From Daphnia carinata (Eukaryota > Arthropoda > Branchiopoda > Diplostraca > Daphniidae), in NCBI RefSeq assembly GCF_022539665.2, contig NC_081332.1, positions 3,505,884-3,569,883 of the forward strand: a DNA stretch of 64,000 bases, given 5' to 3'. Each line of letters opens with the position of its first letter. The stretch's first letter is position 1. The notes beneath the pieces were generated by a model. It saw nothing but the letters and a program-made list of their open reading frames with translations, was not told the origin of the DNA and made no database searches. A program made the translations under genes and the position numbers. Below are positions 1 to 12,415 of the stretch, in pieces.

Positions 1-1588
1 GGTACACACGTAAAAAAGAAGAACGCCAAACATTTTAACCTTGAACGGAAAAGAACGTGAAAAAAACAAAATCATAGCGGATGAATCATTTTTTTTTCCC
101 GTTCTTCTGTTGCAATTGTTTGTTTATGTTTTTTGGCAGAGACTATAGCGATCGATTCACTTCCGGTCCGCTATATATATATATATATTTTTTTTTTCTC
201 CTTCGAGACAGAGGCAGTGGTATAAGAGTAAGAAAAGAAAAGTACAGAAGAGGAAACATGGAAATAAAAAAAAAAGGAAAGAGAATTCCGCTTTGTATTG
301 ATCGGATAGCCCTGTACGACATGCACGGTTTATAAAGCGCGCGCGCCGGGCAAAGAGCCCAGCAGCAGTCGCCGAGCGGTTTCGTTATTTGGTTCCGGAG
401 CAACCGAAGCGGCAGGAGGGGGGGGGGAGGTGGGGGAGGGAGGCGTGCGCCAACGGTTGACGGCGGCGGCAGTACCGTCACACACACGCATAGACATCGA
501 ACAATAAATCAATATAAACGCGAATCGATCGACTATCTCTCGTCGTTTTCATTTTGCTGTTTCTTCTATAGACCGAAACTCGTAACATATATATATATAT
601 ATTTTTTTTTTATCCATCGCCCCCGCTGCAATGCAAAAACGCATGTCGAAATGAAAGCCATTGCACAGATGGCGCGTGGATGCTATAGAAATTCAGAAAT
701 CAAGAAATCAAAAATCGAATCACCTTTTGATTTTTGAAAGAAAAAAAGAAAAAAAAAAATGGCTTTCACGATCACGCAGCGTTGCCATGGAAAATAAGCT
801 TCTTGGTAAGGAACAACTAGCAGATCGTTTTTGAAAAACCCCAAAAATAAACAAAAGAAAATAATAATAATAAAAAAAAAAAAGCGAGGAAACCTGTTGT
901 CTTGCGGGAATAAATACCACATTGGGCGACAAGCTCGATATAGCGCTCCCCACCCCTGCCTCCCGGTTTCTCCCAGCTCTCCCTCCCGCATGTCGAGAAA
1001 TGAGAGGATGGATGTTGCGGCGTCGGGGCAAACTGCTATAGTGGCCCGTGCTGCTTAACAACACTCTGCTGGCAACCAATAGCCGAACGGCTGAATGACG
1101 TCAAGAGATAAAACAGACAATGACATCACGCACTCCAGCCAAAGATAGGATAGAGGCCCCCGCTCGTAACACACACACACACACACACTCCCATTCTCCT
1201 TGTCCGCCCTTTTTTTTTTTTTTTTTTGAATTTTTTGATTCTCATTTTTGTGTGTGTGTGTTTCTCCCTACTCCACCTTTTCGTACGAAGCGGCTTCTGA
1301 AGCTCGGGACCGTCCCGTCGTTGGCCAAGTATGTGCATAAGATCTACAAGGTCCAGCGCGCAGATTAGAAATCACGCGCTAGATAAAGAAAAAAAAAAAA
1401 AAGACAGGAACAACACGTTCCGATTTAGCGCAGGTCCACTATAAAAATAACAAAAAAAAAAAAAATGTATAATATGGTAATGAAAAGAAAAAAAAAAGAC
1501 AGATGACGTGAGCTGGAGGAGAATAATCAAAACAGGGATGACATCACACTTGAAAATATTTTCGCGTGTTTTTGTCTGTCTTTGACCC

Positions 1589-1626
<38 letters not shown>

Positions 1627-1800
1627 TTTCTTTCTTTTTTGTTTTTTTTAACAACAAAAAGAGACCGATCAAGTTATCTGGCGCACGGTGAGCTGATGTT
1701 TCGCGCAAATTTTCATTGGAAAAAAAATGGAGATGATGAGACCCCAACGGCCTTTCTAATCGCCTGAGGCGCGGGGGTTTACCTGGTGACGTCACAACGA
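1..1800. other. Non-coding stretch with simple repeats
   Basis: No supportable coding exon is seen. The stretch contains (TA)n followed by a T run at 172-197 and again at 586-611, (AC)n at 1169-1188, a TCTG/TC repeat at 1590-1626, and perfect TGACGTCA sites at 1096-1103 and 1787-1794. Near 330-400 it becomes GC-rich next to a TATAAA. Open frames here are mostly read-through of poly(A), poly(T) and dinucleotide runs. Confidence 0.6.
328..400 (+). promoter_or_regulatory. Possible TATA-containing core promoter
   Basis: A TATAAAG motif at about 331 is followed at once by a CpG-rich GCGCGCGCGCC stretch. About 30 bases downstream is a CAGCAGCAGTCG segment that could hold an initiator. The spacing fits a core promoter, but no plus-strand coding exon follows that I can support. 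This rests on motif and spacing only and could be chance in a CpG-rich patch. Confidence 0.2.
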
Positions 1801-4537
1801 TGACGTTCACGTCTGGAACGTTGCAGACCATAACACATACAAAAAAAAAAAAAAAAAAAAAAAGGAGGGAGACCCAGCAATAGCGTAAGTACCGGTAAAC
1901 GTCATAAAATGAATTTTATATCGAACGTTCCTATTTGTTTCTATATCCGTCTTACCGCTGAAAACGGAAGGAAGCGTCGGCAGGACGACGGACGGTCCGA
2001 AAAAAATGGGCAAATCCATAAAATTGGAAATGCCGGGCGTGTTGAGGCTGTCGTTGACGTTGTTGGTCTCCGTCCGCCGCTCCATGGCGGCCACGTTGGC
2101 CGAATCGTCGGGCATTTCGGCTTTGAACGTGTCAAAGTTGAGCAGGTGATGGAAGTGGACGTTGGCCTCGGCGAACGACATTTCTAATCCTTCCATGATC
2201 ATGGCTGATTCCGTCAGTGGATCGCTCGGCTGGACAATCGAATGTTGGCTACCGGTCGCTGTTCGTTCGGCTCCCGCAACTAGTCCGATGGACGCGTGAG
2301 GAGACTCTGGACCAGTCTGTGCCGGTGGGGCTCCTCCGCCAACCGCCGAAGCACTGAGCGACTGGTCGCTACCCGATGACGGGTCAATGATTGACAATTC
2401 AAGCCAATCGAAACAACACGTGCACTACCGAATGTCGTCAGAATGGATCATCGAGCGGGCGTGTCTACGTGTCGTCCCGTATTCGTTTGTGCCGTTAGGC
2501 GCGAGCGTGTTTTCCTTTTTTGTCTTTCCCGCCACGAAATAGATTTTTGTTTAAAAAAAAACCGCCTTGTTTTTCGGCGTGAAATGTGAGAAACAATAAG
2601 GGCACGTGCTGATGTCGCTTGTTTTTCTTCGAGGATTTAAAACAAAACACAAGACGATTGAACGTGGCCGGTTGAAAATGAATTGAAATTCGAAACGTTT
2701 CAAAAATTCCAACCGGTGGTTGACGGGGGGTTAAGATGCAAAGTGCAAGGAAAATCGAAGACGTTGGGGAAACCGATGGGGGAGAAGAAAAAAAAAACAA
2801 AACAAAAAACAAAACGAACACGTGAATCTTGAACAAAGTCTGGCGGGAGACTGAGGACGAAAGCCGTCCACTCACGGCTCTATGAATGAACGAACCGGAA
2901 AAGCCAAGCTCCGCCCCTAGTAGCGACCGGGACTCGCACGGCGCAGCACCGGGGTGACGTCACCTATGCTGCATTCCGTGACGTCACGTCATTCACGCTA
3001 TAGGCTACAAAGTACACACACACACACATACACACATACACACACACAGAGAAAGAGCTTATCTATACCGAATGGGACTCCGTTCTTTCTGAAGATTTTT
3101 CTTTTTCTTTTTATTTGTTGTGTGTTTTCCGAGAAAAAGTCCGCGCCGGCGCTTTCAAATCTCCCACCTCCTAGTCCTCCCACCGCCACCACCTTATGTT
3201 TATTATTTTATTTCCTTTTTTTTTTCTTTCGTTTTCAAATAATAAAAAGAAATTCACGTTCTATCCGATGAGGGTGCACACGGGCACGCGTGAATGTCTG
3301 CCACCGCTGCAGTATAAAAAAAACATCCATGCCCATATAAGGTCATTCGCACTTAAAAAAAAAAAAAAAGAAGAAGAAAGAAGCCATTTTCATTTTTGCT
3401 ATACTACTACACGCTGACGGTTAGATTTACTGTAAATGGTAGAGGAACTTAAAAGGCGTGACTAAGACGATGACGACTTAAAAATTAGCACCGAAAATCG
3501 GGAAAACGATGACGCAAGAATTTTTTTTAGCAAACATTTTTTTTTTTTTTTCTTTTCGCGTTCTTTCCCAGATGGCGCTTACGACCATGACCACAAAAAA
3601 CTAATACGGCCAATCATCGTTTGGTCATCGGTGACGTGTTTATGTCTTTGAAATTCCATGACGTCACTTGCTACTTGTTTTCTTTTTTTTTTTTTTGTTC
3701 GAATTGACTATCAGCTGTCGGGCTATTTCGGAAAATATCGTTGGATTGGACGGGTTGGTATTCGATGCGCTTTATTCACCTGTCGCACGGCGCGCACTCC
3801 CGCCCGCCCATTTTCTTTCATATTTCCCCACCTTTTTCTTCTTCACCTGTTGAATCCGCTGATGGAAAACTCTTTAGGGAATTCTCTTTCACGAATTTTC
3901 GATTTTTTTTCTTTTAAATTGTTGCAAAGTGAAAATAAATATTTCGTTAATAGTTCATCCGCCAAACTTGAACGTGGGCCGATTCCGGCGTGACATTTCC
4001 ACCCCCCCCCCCCATCTGTGCAAAACTTCGTTTTTTTGTTTTTTGTTTCTTTTTAGCCACGATAGAATATGGCGTATGAATGAAATGTTTTCTTCTTCCG
4101 GGAAATAGGTTCATTCTCTCTCTCTCTCTGTGGCGCTCGTTTTCTCTCATCAACGGGGTTGCCCATGGTTACCCTTTTCGTAAAGGTTAAGGTGTTCCGG
4201 ATGTGACGGATTATCGATACAAAATTCTAGGGAAGACGCTGCCCGTGCAAGCGGCTTTACGGCCGGATCTTTTCAATAAATAATGCCTTTAGCACAACCA
4301 GTATGATACAGAGGACTAGATAAGAAAAATCATTCAAGACATTTGTAAACGAAATAAGAAGATAATGGGAGCCGAGCGGAACCACTTATCGCTCCCGCGC
4401 AAAGGTAACCCCATTTTTTTTTTTTTTTTGTTGTTACATTTCAATCTTTGACCCTTTCCATACTCAATTTGTTTGAATCTAATCAACGGCCGGCACTTCT
4501 GCAATCGTGTAACAGCTTAAAATAAACTTGTTGTAAC

Positions 4538-4568
<31 letters not shown>

Positions 4569-5993
4569 GGGGGGGGGGGGGGGGGGGGGGGAAAGGGCAT
4601 CTTCCCCACTTCCGACCGGGCATTTTTTCATGTGCTCTATCTTTTCTTACGTTTCTCACGCGCTTTAAAATGTTAGGAGAGATAGGAAAAGTGAGTAAGG
4701 AAAGAACGAGGTATTTATACGAGCGGGAAACAATTAACGAATGCCGCGTACAGGTAGAGAGGAAAGCAAAAGAACAGTCTCAAAAATTGAACTGAATAAA
4801 ATTGAATTCCACGAAACGCCACCACTTCAGAAAGTCCCTTTGTCATGAGGTCCCGCAGGGGAAATGTCAACCGGAACCGGAAGCGGTGCGCGAACGCCAT
4901 CTAACGCGGCCGTGCGCAGAGAATAGGAACGGCACAGAATCGGCAAAAGTTGCGCGATGAGGTCGGCCGTAAAAAAAAAACATTCAAACCCCCCCCCCCC
5001 AAAAAAAAAAAAACATTCGGGATACCAAGAATTCACATGACTCACGCTAGAGTTGTTCCCCGTTCCTTGAGGGCTTCTCCCGCCGTTTCCGATCTCATTG
5101 TCTGCACATTCTAACCCATCATCTTCGCGAACAGCCTCCCCGACACATCGATGACTAACAAGCCAAGTGAAACTAACTTGAATAAATCAACAAACAAACA
5201 AAAAAACAACTCTTTGTTGCAACTCCGTTTCGCCATTCTGTTCGTTTCATTACGCAACTGGACGATGAGTAAATGTAGACAGTGTCCCGCAGCATCCGCG
5301 CATAGCTTCATCACATCGACATGAGGACCAAGTCATATCTTTACTGGCCACGGGTCGGGATTGCCGCTTAATTAAACCGCGCTCCACGGAAAGCCGATCC
5401 ATCAGGGACAAGGACACACCCACAGTTAAGGCGTCAGAATAGAAAGAAGTAAAAAAAAAAAACAAAAAAAAAAACAGAAACAATCGAATAATTTGAAACG
5501 AACGTCGAGACAGTTTAGTACTTTGGTGCGTGTCTAGCTAAGTATTATATCAACAACGTAATTTGCCTAACGAATTTTAACGGATTTCTTCCTTTTTTTT
5601 TTGGTGCCTTAAGGTAGAAAGTAGAAAACGCCATCTAACGGTCGGTGGACAAACTCGATTACAAATTTTGAACGTCGTGCGAACTAAGCGGGACTCGTGC
5701 GATCCAACGTGTTTCAGGCTACGTGAAAAAGAACAAGAAAAAAAGGCGCCACTCTAAAAATAGTGGATGACGTCATGTGACGGGCTTTTTTCGTTTGTGT
5801 ACACGAGAGTATAACAATAAAGAACTGTAAATAAAACAAGAATGGCAATCGTCCAATGAGGCGTTGGTGACGTAATCGACAACCAATCCAATACCACTTT
5901 GAGGTAGGCGCCGTCAAAAAAAACAAAACAAAAACCGTCTAATGGAAAAGCGTAGAACTCCCGTTTTGCGGGAAAAACAAAACGGAAAGAAAA

Positions 5994-6028
<35 letters not shown>

Positions 6029-7490
6029 AAAAAAGGGGAGAAAATTGAACGACTATAGGAGGTACCCAGAAGTGGGAAATCAATATTCAAAAAATTTTCT
6101 TTTTTTTTTTTCCTTCCCCCCATCTCATCGCTCTGTCTTGCACCTTGCTAATTTTTTTTTTCCTTCCCCTTTGCGCTGCGATGAATAGCGGCCCGCGTGA
6201 TCGTGAACTCCTCTTAATGGCAAATTAGGGACAGCCAGACGGATGATGAAAAGTTCTCCTTTTCTTTTTTTTTCGCCTGCTCGTGAGGGACTGTTTGAGA
6301 ACTCACCGCGGCTGGCAATACACAGACAGACAGGTAAAAAAAAAAAGAAAAGAAAAAAAAAAGGTGGTGGTGCCGTCTTGATGGAGGATCTCGCCTAATA
6401 AGGTATACACCAATACCTTGCGTCTGCGCGTTCCCTTCCGAGTCATTTTAAGACGAGGGAGGTGACGTCATTTTTGTTTTTTTTTTTCTTTGCTTGTTGT
6501 TGTTTTCTTAAAATCTTCTCCTTACGGGACGCCCAAGAGGAGGAACAGCACAACCGCAAATTCTGGCTTCTCTTCTCCCCCCCCCCCCCCCGCCTCATTT
6601 CCACCCAAGAAAACGGCAGTAATGTTTACGCCCAACTCGCACCCAAAAGAAATCCTCTCTCTCTCTCTCTCTTTATTTTTTCTTCGGATAAAGAAGAAAT
6701 AAATAATTCCGGTGATATGTAAATCAAACACAACAGTCACACCCATCGATCACAACGTGCAATGGCAGGTGCAATTTGAACGTGAATAGGAGAGAAGAGA
6801 CGGAATCAAAAAAAAAAACAAAAAAAAGGAGAATGGATACACGCTATAAAAAGATGTCGGCTCTTTCTTTCTATTCCTCAAAAAAAAACAAAAAAAAAAA
6901 ACAAGTTTTTTTTTTTTGGCTCCTCATTTCCCCCCACCCCCTTCTCTTTCTCTGTCTCTCACTGCCCGGCTAATAAAATAAGACAAAAAAAAATTTATTC
7001 CTCCATAAGGTTCAGATTTGATTTTTTTTTTTGGGCGCGGACGGCACGGATAGATCACGACGAAAAAAAAAAAAAGCTAATTTTTTAGTTGTTTTTTTTT
7101 TTGTGTGTGTGTGTAAACCGTGGCTTTTTCACGGACAGTCCCGTCCGCCCGAACATATTTTTTTTTTTTGTATCTTGTTGTTTTTCTTTGCCTTTGCTTT
7201 TTGCCATCATTATATGCAAATTAAACCTGCCGAGAATCTGACAAGCGCGCGCTTTCCTCTCTTTCATCTTCATCATCACATCTTTCCGAGCTTCTTCTTC
7301 TTCCTTTCCTTCACCAAAAAGACAGAAAACAAAAGAACAGAAAAAAAAAAAAAAAAAAAAAATTGAATGTCGGTAGGATCCGACTTTTCTTTTGGGCTGT
7401 GCTGTTTTGATTCAACAGTCACATCACACATAGACAGACGGACACACACACAAGTTCTTCGACTGATGACTTTGAAATGATGTGACGTCA
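1096..7490. promoter_or_regulatory. Cluster of eight perfect CRE (TGACGTCA) sites
   Basis: Perfect eight-base palindromes lie at 1096-1103, 1787-1794, 2955-2962, 2979-2986, 3659-3666, 5768-5775, 6463-6470 and 7483-7490. Near-matches TGACATCA (1121, 1539), TGACGTAA (5868) and TGACGTG (1504, about 3631) lie between them. TGACGTCA is the classical binding site of CREB/ATF-family bZIP factors. Only two further perfect copies were noticed in the other 56 kb (44016 and 50577, the latter inside a coding exon). The cluster overlaps the minus-strand exon candidate at 1956-2424 and possible upstream exons, so it may be an enhancer or promoter array for that gene. Confidence 0.6.
1956..2424 (-). CDS. 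Candidate coding exon of an unrecognised minus-strand gene
   Basis: A minus-strand open frame of about 156 codons has non-repetitive, protein-like composition, including a stretch reading LNFDTFKAEMPDD and a Ser/Ala/Gly-rich N-terminal part. It ends at a good donor, CAGCG|GTAAGA, with the last exon base at 1956. The 5' edge is unsure: an AG at 2425-2426 would start the exon at 2424 in phase 0, but its pyrimidine tract is poor. If so, it could follow the exon at 10693-10868, which ends in phase 0, after an intron of about 8 kb. I do not recognise the protein. A low-complexity acidic/hydrophobic make-up would suit a nuclear regulator, but that is only an impression. The gene would continue leftward out of the window. 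Confidence 0.45.
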
Positions 7491-9540
7491 TTCTCTCGGC
7501 ATACAACACACACACACAGACAGAGAGCGAGAGAGAGAGAGAATGTGATGATCAACCAAGATCCGGGTTATGTATGTGTGTGTGTGTGTGTGTGTGTGTA
7601 TCTGCGTGCCATACTGTTACCCAGTCTCTATGTCTGTGTATGTGTGTGTGGTGCCTAATTAAATATCGATTGGGGTTGATGCTCAATTCCTCCTCATTTT
7701 CATGTTGTTGTTCGACGGTTTCTTCGTTTCGGGATTCGTCCGTTTAGAATCAAAATATGAAGAGAAAACGAAAAGAAAGAAAGAAAAAATCTGCTGATTC
7801 GATTGAGGATCGAGTACACAGCAGCCCGTTGAACTTTCCGGGTAACAGCGAGCGGCCAAAGTGGAGGAATTTTTCTAAACAATCTCTGGCAAGAGCCGCA
7901 TTCCGAGAAACGATGGAAAAGAAAAAGGCAAGAGAATGGGCAGAGCCATCAAATGGAAATCATTCATAAAAAGAGACGGACAATTCTATCTGTCTAGCAA
8001 AATGAATTAATGAAACTCTTCGCTTCGCTAGGCGTTGATGGGAACCGAAACGTGATGACGATTTCAAACAGTTCAAATGGTCTTCATTGAAAACAATAGA
8101 ACTTAACAATTTTCTTTTTCCAGAATTCCCGCGATGAACGAAAATAATTATAAAAAAAAAAAAAAAAATGACCATCCACGAACGAAACCTAATTTCCGAT
8201 TAAGATTTCAAAAGAGGGGGAAACACAAAAAGGAAAACGAAATGACGGTCAACTTGGATTGCAATGATTCCGAGAACGATGTCGGACACCGTTCAATCGA
8301 AACGCGCTCACGGGAAAAAACACCTTGACGTAAAAAAAAAAAAAAAAAATAATAATACAAGAGAAAATTTCAGCGACCGGGACCGGGTTTCTTATTCAAA
8401 ATTCCCCCCCCCCCCCGCTCTCATTTGTTTGTTGCTCTTCTTTTGTTTTTATCTTTTTCAAAAAAGGCAACGGAGCAAAAGGATAGCAAACAAATAACAC
8501 GATATAGAACTCGAAGACTATATCCAACCACAGCACGGATGACTCTCAGTTGCGCATTCCGTTTCATCGAAGACGCAAAAACAAGAAATTATTCTTCTCT
8601 TCTCTTCTCTTCCCTTTTCTTTTTTTTTTCTTAACGGAAAATTGTTGCGTTCGGAAAAGCACATCAAGACGATGCAAGAAGACGAGGAAAACAATCATTC
8701 AACTTTGTTTTTGAATTTCCATAGCTGCTGCTTTGCGAGTTTGTGGCCTCCATCCGATAGAGATCCACACGACTAAAACAAGAGATGTTGAAAAAAAAAG
8801 GAGAAGAGAATAGACGCATAGGACGAGCGTTTAAAACAACAAGCGCCGTAGCTTTCAAAATGAAAAGAAAAAAAAAGAGCGCTAACAAAAGGGACAACAA
8901 AACAGTTGCACGTGATGAGCCGATCGCGCGTTCAAATCCCGCGTGAATCTTTTGGAAATGACCTCGTTTTTCCAACCTCAACCCTATAGCCACATTCTAC
9001 TCTTTTGCTGGCACACTAACGCGAGCAAAATAATAATAAAAAAAGAAACCCCCTTTTTGTACAAACTCAATCGCGTTCGGGCCATTGAAATGATTTTCAC
9101 GAATAGCTTCAGCCAAAACAAAAAGGTAAAAAAAAAAACAAAAAACAACAAGGCGAATGAAGAGATCACGAGGGCACGAGCCCTGATCTGAATGAATGGG
9201 GGAGGCTGGCAGGAGGATACCAATGAATTAGGAAAACGCAACAAACGCCGACTTTAGATGCGAATCGCCATCATCCCGAAGAAAAAAAAAAGGGCGAAGA
9301 CACACAAAAAGAATTTTTCCCAAAAAAAAAAAAAGGGGCACGAAAGATCGTCTGAAAAACACATCGTGAGCGTGAATAATCAACGGCGGGAAACCATATG
9401 TATATATAGAAATATAAATAAATATTATCTATACGGAAAGCGGGGAAGAAGAAGAAAACCGGCGAATAAAAAAAAAAGAAGAATAGAAATGAAGAGGACC
9501 ACTCCTTGTCCCATCCGTTACGATCCGAGAAAGAGAGAGA
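2425..9540. other. Homopolymer- and microsatellite-rich stretch without a clear gene
   Basis: Poly(A), poly(T), (AC)n at 3013-3051 and (TG)n at 7575-7599 dominate. A compound A28-T-G25 run lies at 4538-4591 and a C12-A13 run at 4989-5013. Minus-strand donor-like sites that could close 5' UTR exons occur near 2872 (GCC|GTGAGT) and 6304 (GCG|GTGAGT). No continuous coding exon can be supported. The lysine-, phenylalanine- and serine-rich open frames are translations of simple repeats. Confidence 0.5.
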
Positions 9541-9552
9541 GAGTGAGGCTTA

Positions 9553-9800
9553 CCTGTCAAAGGTTGCCGTCAGTCTTGACTGAAGCGTGTCTGCTGAACG
9601 TGAGCGTGTAGAAGGAGCAGCAGCAGCAACACGGCAAGATCCATAGAGACGCACAACGGCACTTTTCTTTCCAACTGGCCCCACAGTTGAGAGAAAGAAC
9701 AACAACAAAAAAAACGCGGACACAGCGGGAACGGCCGGTACGTCGAAACACGTGTGCGGCGGTGCTGTGCGGCCAATCAGATGTGGGCTGTCCTCCTTCA
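9553..9800 (-). other. Possible 5' UTR exon with strong donor
   Basis: On the minus strand the segment ends ...CCTTTGACAG|GTAAGCC, a near-perfect donor with last exon base about 9553. Just inside is a 24-codon open frame starting MDLAVL and rich in Leu, closed by a stop before the donor, so it would be an upstream ORF rather than the main coding sequence. The upstream limit is set by eye where the sequence is CpG-rich and less repetitive. It may be an alternative first exon of the unrecognised minus-strand gene whose coding exon candidates lie at 1956-2424 and 10693-10868. Confidence 0.3.
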
Positions 9801-10137
9801 TTTACCGCTGGACGGTCGGCAAAAGTCTTTTGCCGTTTCACGGCCACCGCAATCTTTTTTTTTTCTTTTTTCTTCTTCTTCTGCGAGTCAAAATGAATGG
9901 GTTCATCAATCAAAACAAAAGCCAAAACAATGGAGCGCACTATCTGCCGATAAAAGTGTCAATAATGCCGAAAATAGAGAGAAGCGGCTATTTTCAATAA
10001 GAGGCTATCGAAGGTCGAATCAACAACAACAACAACAAAAAAAATTAAGAGAAAAAAAGGGCGTGAAAATTGGCGCGGGACTTTTTTTTTTTTTTTTTTT
10101 TACGACCGGATTCTCCACGTTTTTACAAGTGCAAATA

Positions 10138-10141
<4 letters not shown>

Positions 10142-10167
<26 letters not shown>
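10142..10167. repeat. (GA)n microsatellite
   Basis: An uninterrupted GA dinucleotide array of about 13 units. (AAAAC)n at 10543-10571 and (CAA)n at 10962-10987 lie close by. Long GA arrays can bind GAGA-type factors in arthropods, but nothing here shows that use. Confidence 0.8.
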
Positions 10168-10171
<4 letters not shown>

Positions 10172-10692
10172 TACTCTGCGTCCCGGTCTGATCACGGCCG
10201 GCAACTGAGCAGCCGCCGGGTCCCGCAGGCAGCCAACACAGCATCCCGTGGCAGCTTAACACAACAGCTTATTTTTTTTTTTTTTTTTTTTTACAGTGAG
10301 AGCCTCCCTTCCATCACGCGGCGGCTGCAGACCTTATTCTATCTGCCTTTTTTTTTTTCATCCTCTCTCTTTTTTTTTTTTTTTTTTTTATCTGTTGCCT
10401 TTTAAATATGTCCATTACGGGTCGTCCCAACTCAACACACAGAACCAAAGGACACACCACCCATTTTTTTTTTTCTCGCCCAGCCATGGCTCAATTCCGT
10501 TCACGTCACCACGACAGATCAAAATGGGAGAAAAAGGAACCCGCAAAACAAAACAAAACAAAACAAAACAAAAAAAAATAAATAAATAAACATAAACAGT
10601 GCGCGTTTGATCGTCTCACCATTCGCTGCGAGCATCCCAAAAAGAAAGAGGGAAGACTAATGTAGAGATATCAACAAAAAATCTATACACAC

Positions 10693-10868
10693 CTGATGGC
10701 AATGTTTGATGGGCGAGAATAAAGAAGCTATTGATGGCAGCTCTCTTCTTTTATTATTATTATTTTTGAATTCCGGAACAGAAGCTGGATTTCCTGGCCG
10801 TGTTTTCATGGCGAACACCCGCTGACCCGAATCGACCGCATTCCCATCACCATGTGCAGGAGCACCAT
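10693..10868 (-). CDS. Candidate coding exon, unrecognised product
   Basis: Minus-strand open segment bounded by an acceptor (TTACTAG| with first exon base 10868) and a donor (CATCAG|GTGTGT with last exon base 10693). It enters in phase 2 and leaves in phase 0. It encodes about 58 residues, including DGAPAHGDG, KTRPGNPASVPEF and RELPSIASLFSPI. Composition is protein-like apart from a short Asn run made by an AAT repeat. No known domain is recognised. It may belong with the exon at 1956-2424. The alternative is a chance open segment with chance splice sites. Confidence 0.4.
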
Positions 10869-12415
10869 CTAGTAACAGCACGGAATCATTGAATGGGAAA
10901 TCGAAGGAGAGGATCAATGAAAATAAACCCTCCCCCCCCCCTTTTTTTTTCTCGCAACAAAACAACAACAACAACAACAACAACAACGCTCGTCTGTATA
11001 CGACTGCATAATGCAAATCTCATTTCCAATCGAGCGTAATTCCCCACCTCTTTATTCATTGCCGTCCATTTTACAGTACCCCGAATTTGGCGGGATAGCT
11101 ACCCGTCGACTAGGAGGAGCAGCGGCGACAATCATTCAACAGTTGAATTAACGGGAATAGACGCACTGACAGAAAACGAACATAAGAATAAAAGAAAAAC
11201 GAATTGAATAGAGGCCCATAGTTATAGCTGGCTAGCTGTTACGACAGTCTCTATACGGCGAGTTCACTGTGAACGAAAAAGGGCTGCTATTGGCGTCGCT
11301 TCGCACACACACACACACACAATTCGAATTACCATCCTTTCTCTCGACTACTGGAACACCATAAAAAAAAAAAAAAAAAACAATAACAACACAAAGTCAT
11401 TCATTCGAAAATAGCTGCGAATCACTCGGCCGTCCGGGACTGTCGTTTCTTCTTCCAAGTTTTTTTTTTTAATTATTCCCAGAAATCTGACTCTTGTATT
11501 GGCGACATTTCCAATTTTTTTTTTTTTTTTTTTTTTTTGCGTTCAAAGAAATAAGAGAAAACGGTAACGACATGACATTTCGTTATTTTCATTTTTTTTT
11601 TTTTTTTGCCCTCCCCAAAGAAATGGAATTCACGGTAATGAATTTGTTCAAACGACGTGAAACGGCTTTGACCCGCTAAAGATGGGCGGGGAGGGAGAAA
11701 AATAAATCAATTCTCGCCAAAAATATAAAAAATAAAAATAAACTATTTATAGCCGATTGTCAATCGAAAAAATGCCATGGAAGGCAAAAAAGAAATGCAG
11801 TGGCGCGCGACTCTCATTTGTGCGTGAGCGGCGCGAGTGCGTCTTTTTTAATGAAAAGTCAACACGCGTTCTCGTCACACGCACGCGTCGACCCGCATTT
11901 TCTCCCTCATTTTCTCGACGAGAATGTCTCACGATTTTACGACTCTAAGGACGGACGACGACAACAACAACAACAAAACAAAAACAAAAAAAGAGAAGAG
12001 TGAAAAGGGAAAAAAAAAAAATCATCATCGTCAAGAATGAAGAAGACTCACAAGCGCAGTCTGGATTCAATCTGCAAGTTGTGTACGTACGTGTGTGTGC
12101 CCACGTTTTGTTTTTTCGAGTCGACGGAATGATGGATGATGATTTCCTTTTTTTTTTTTTCTCTCTCCTTGACACACCGTAGAAAACTACGAGACTCTTC
12201 ACTACTGCCCTAAAAATACGATTTGTCAATCAAAGGAGTGGACTTAACAGGGAAGGTCGCACCGCCTAATGAACCCTTGCGGTGCTGACCAATTATTGAT
12301 CATCCATCTCATTTTCCCTCTCTCCATTAGCCATTGGGACCAATCAATTTGACAATCATCGCCATGAAAATAGATCGAACTTATTCATCGAAATTAATAA
12401 AGAGACTCATCTTAC

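Noticed and set aside
2380-2424. A DWLEL-type hydrophobic/acidic segment suggesting a myocardin-like activation domain
   Set aside because: The segment is short, lies before the first secure coding position and depends on a weak acceptor; no RPEL, SAP or coiled-coil motif is present nearby.
6001-6024. Poly(T) runs read as retroposon tails (reverse-strand poly(A))
   Set aside because: No coding or SINE/LINE-like body, and no flanking direct repeats, adjoin this or the other long runs I looked at.
8925-8945. GCGTTCAAATCCCGCG, resembling a tRNA T-arm and B box
   Set aside because: No acceptor stem, A box or anticodon arm can be folded from the flanking sequence.
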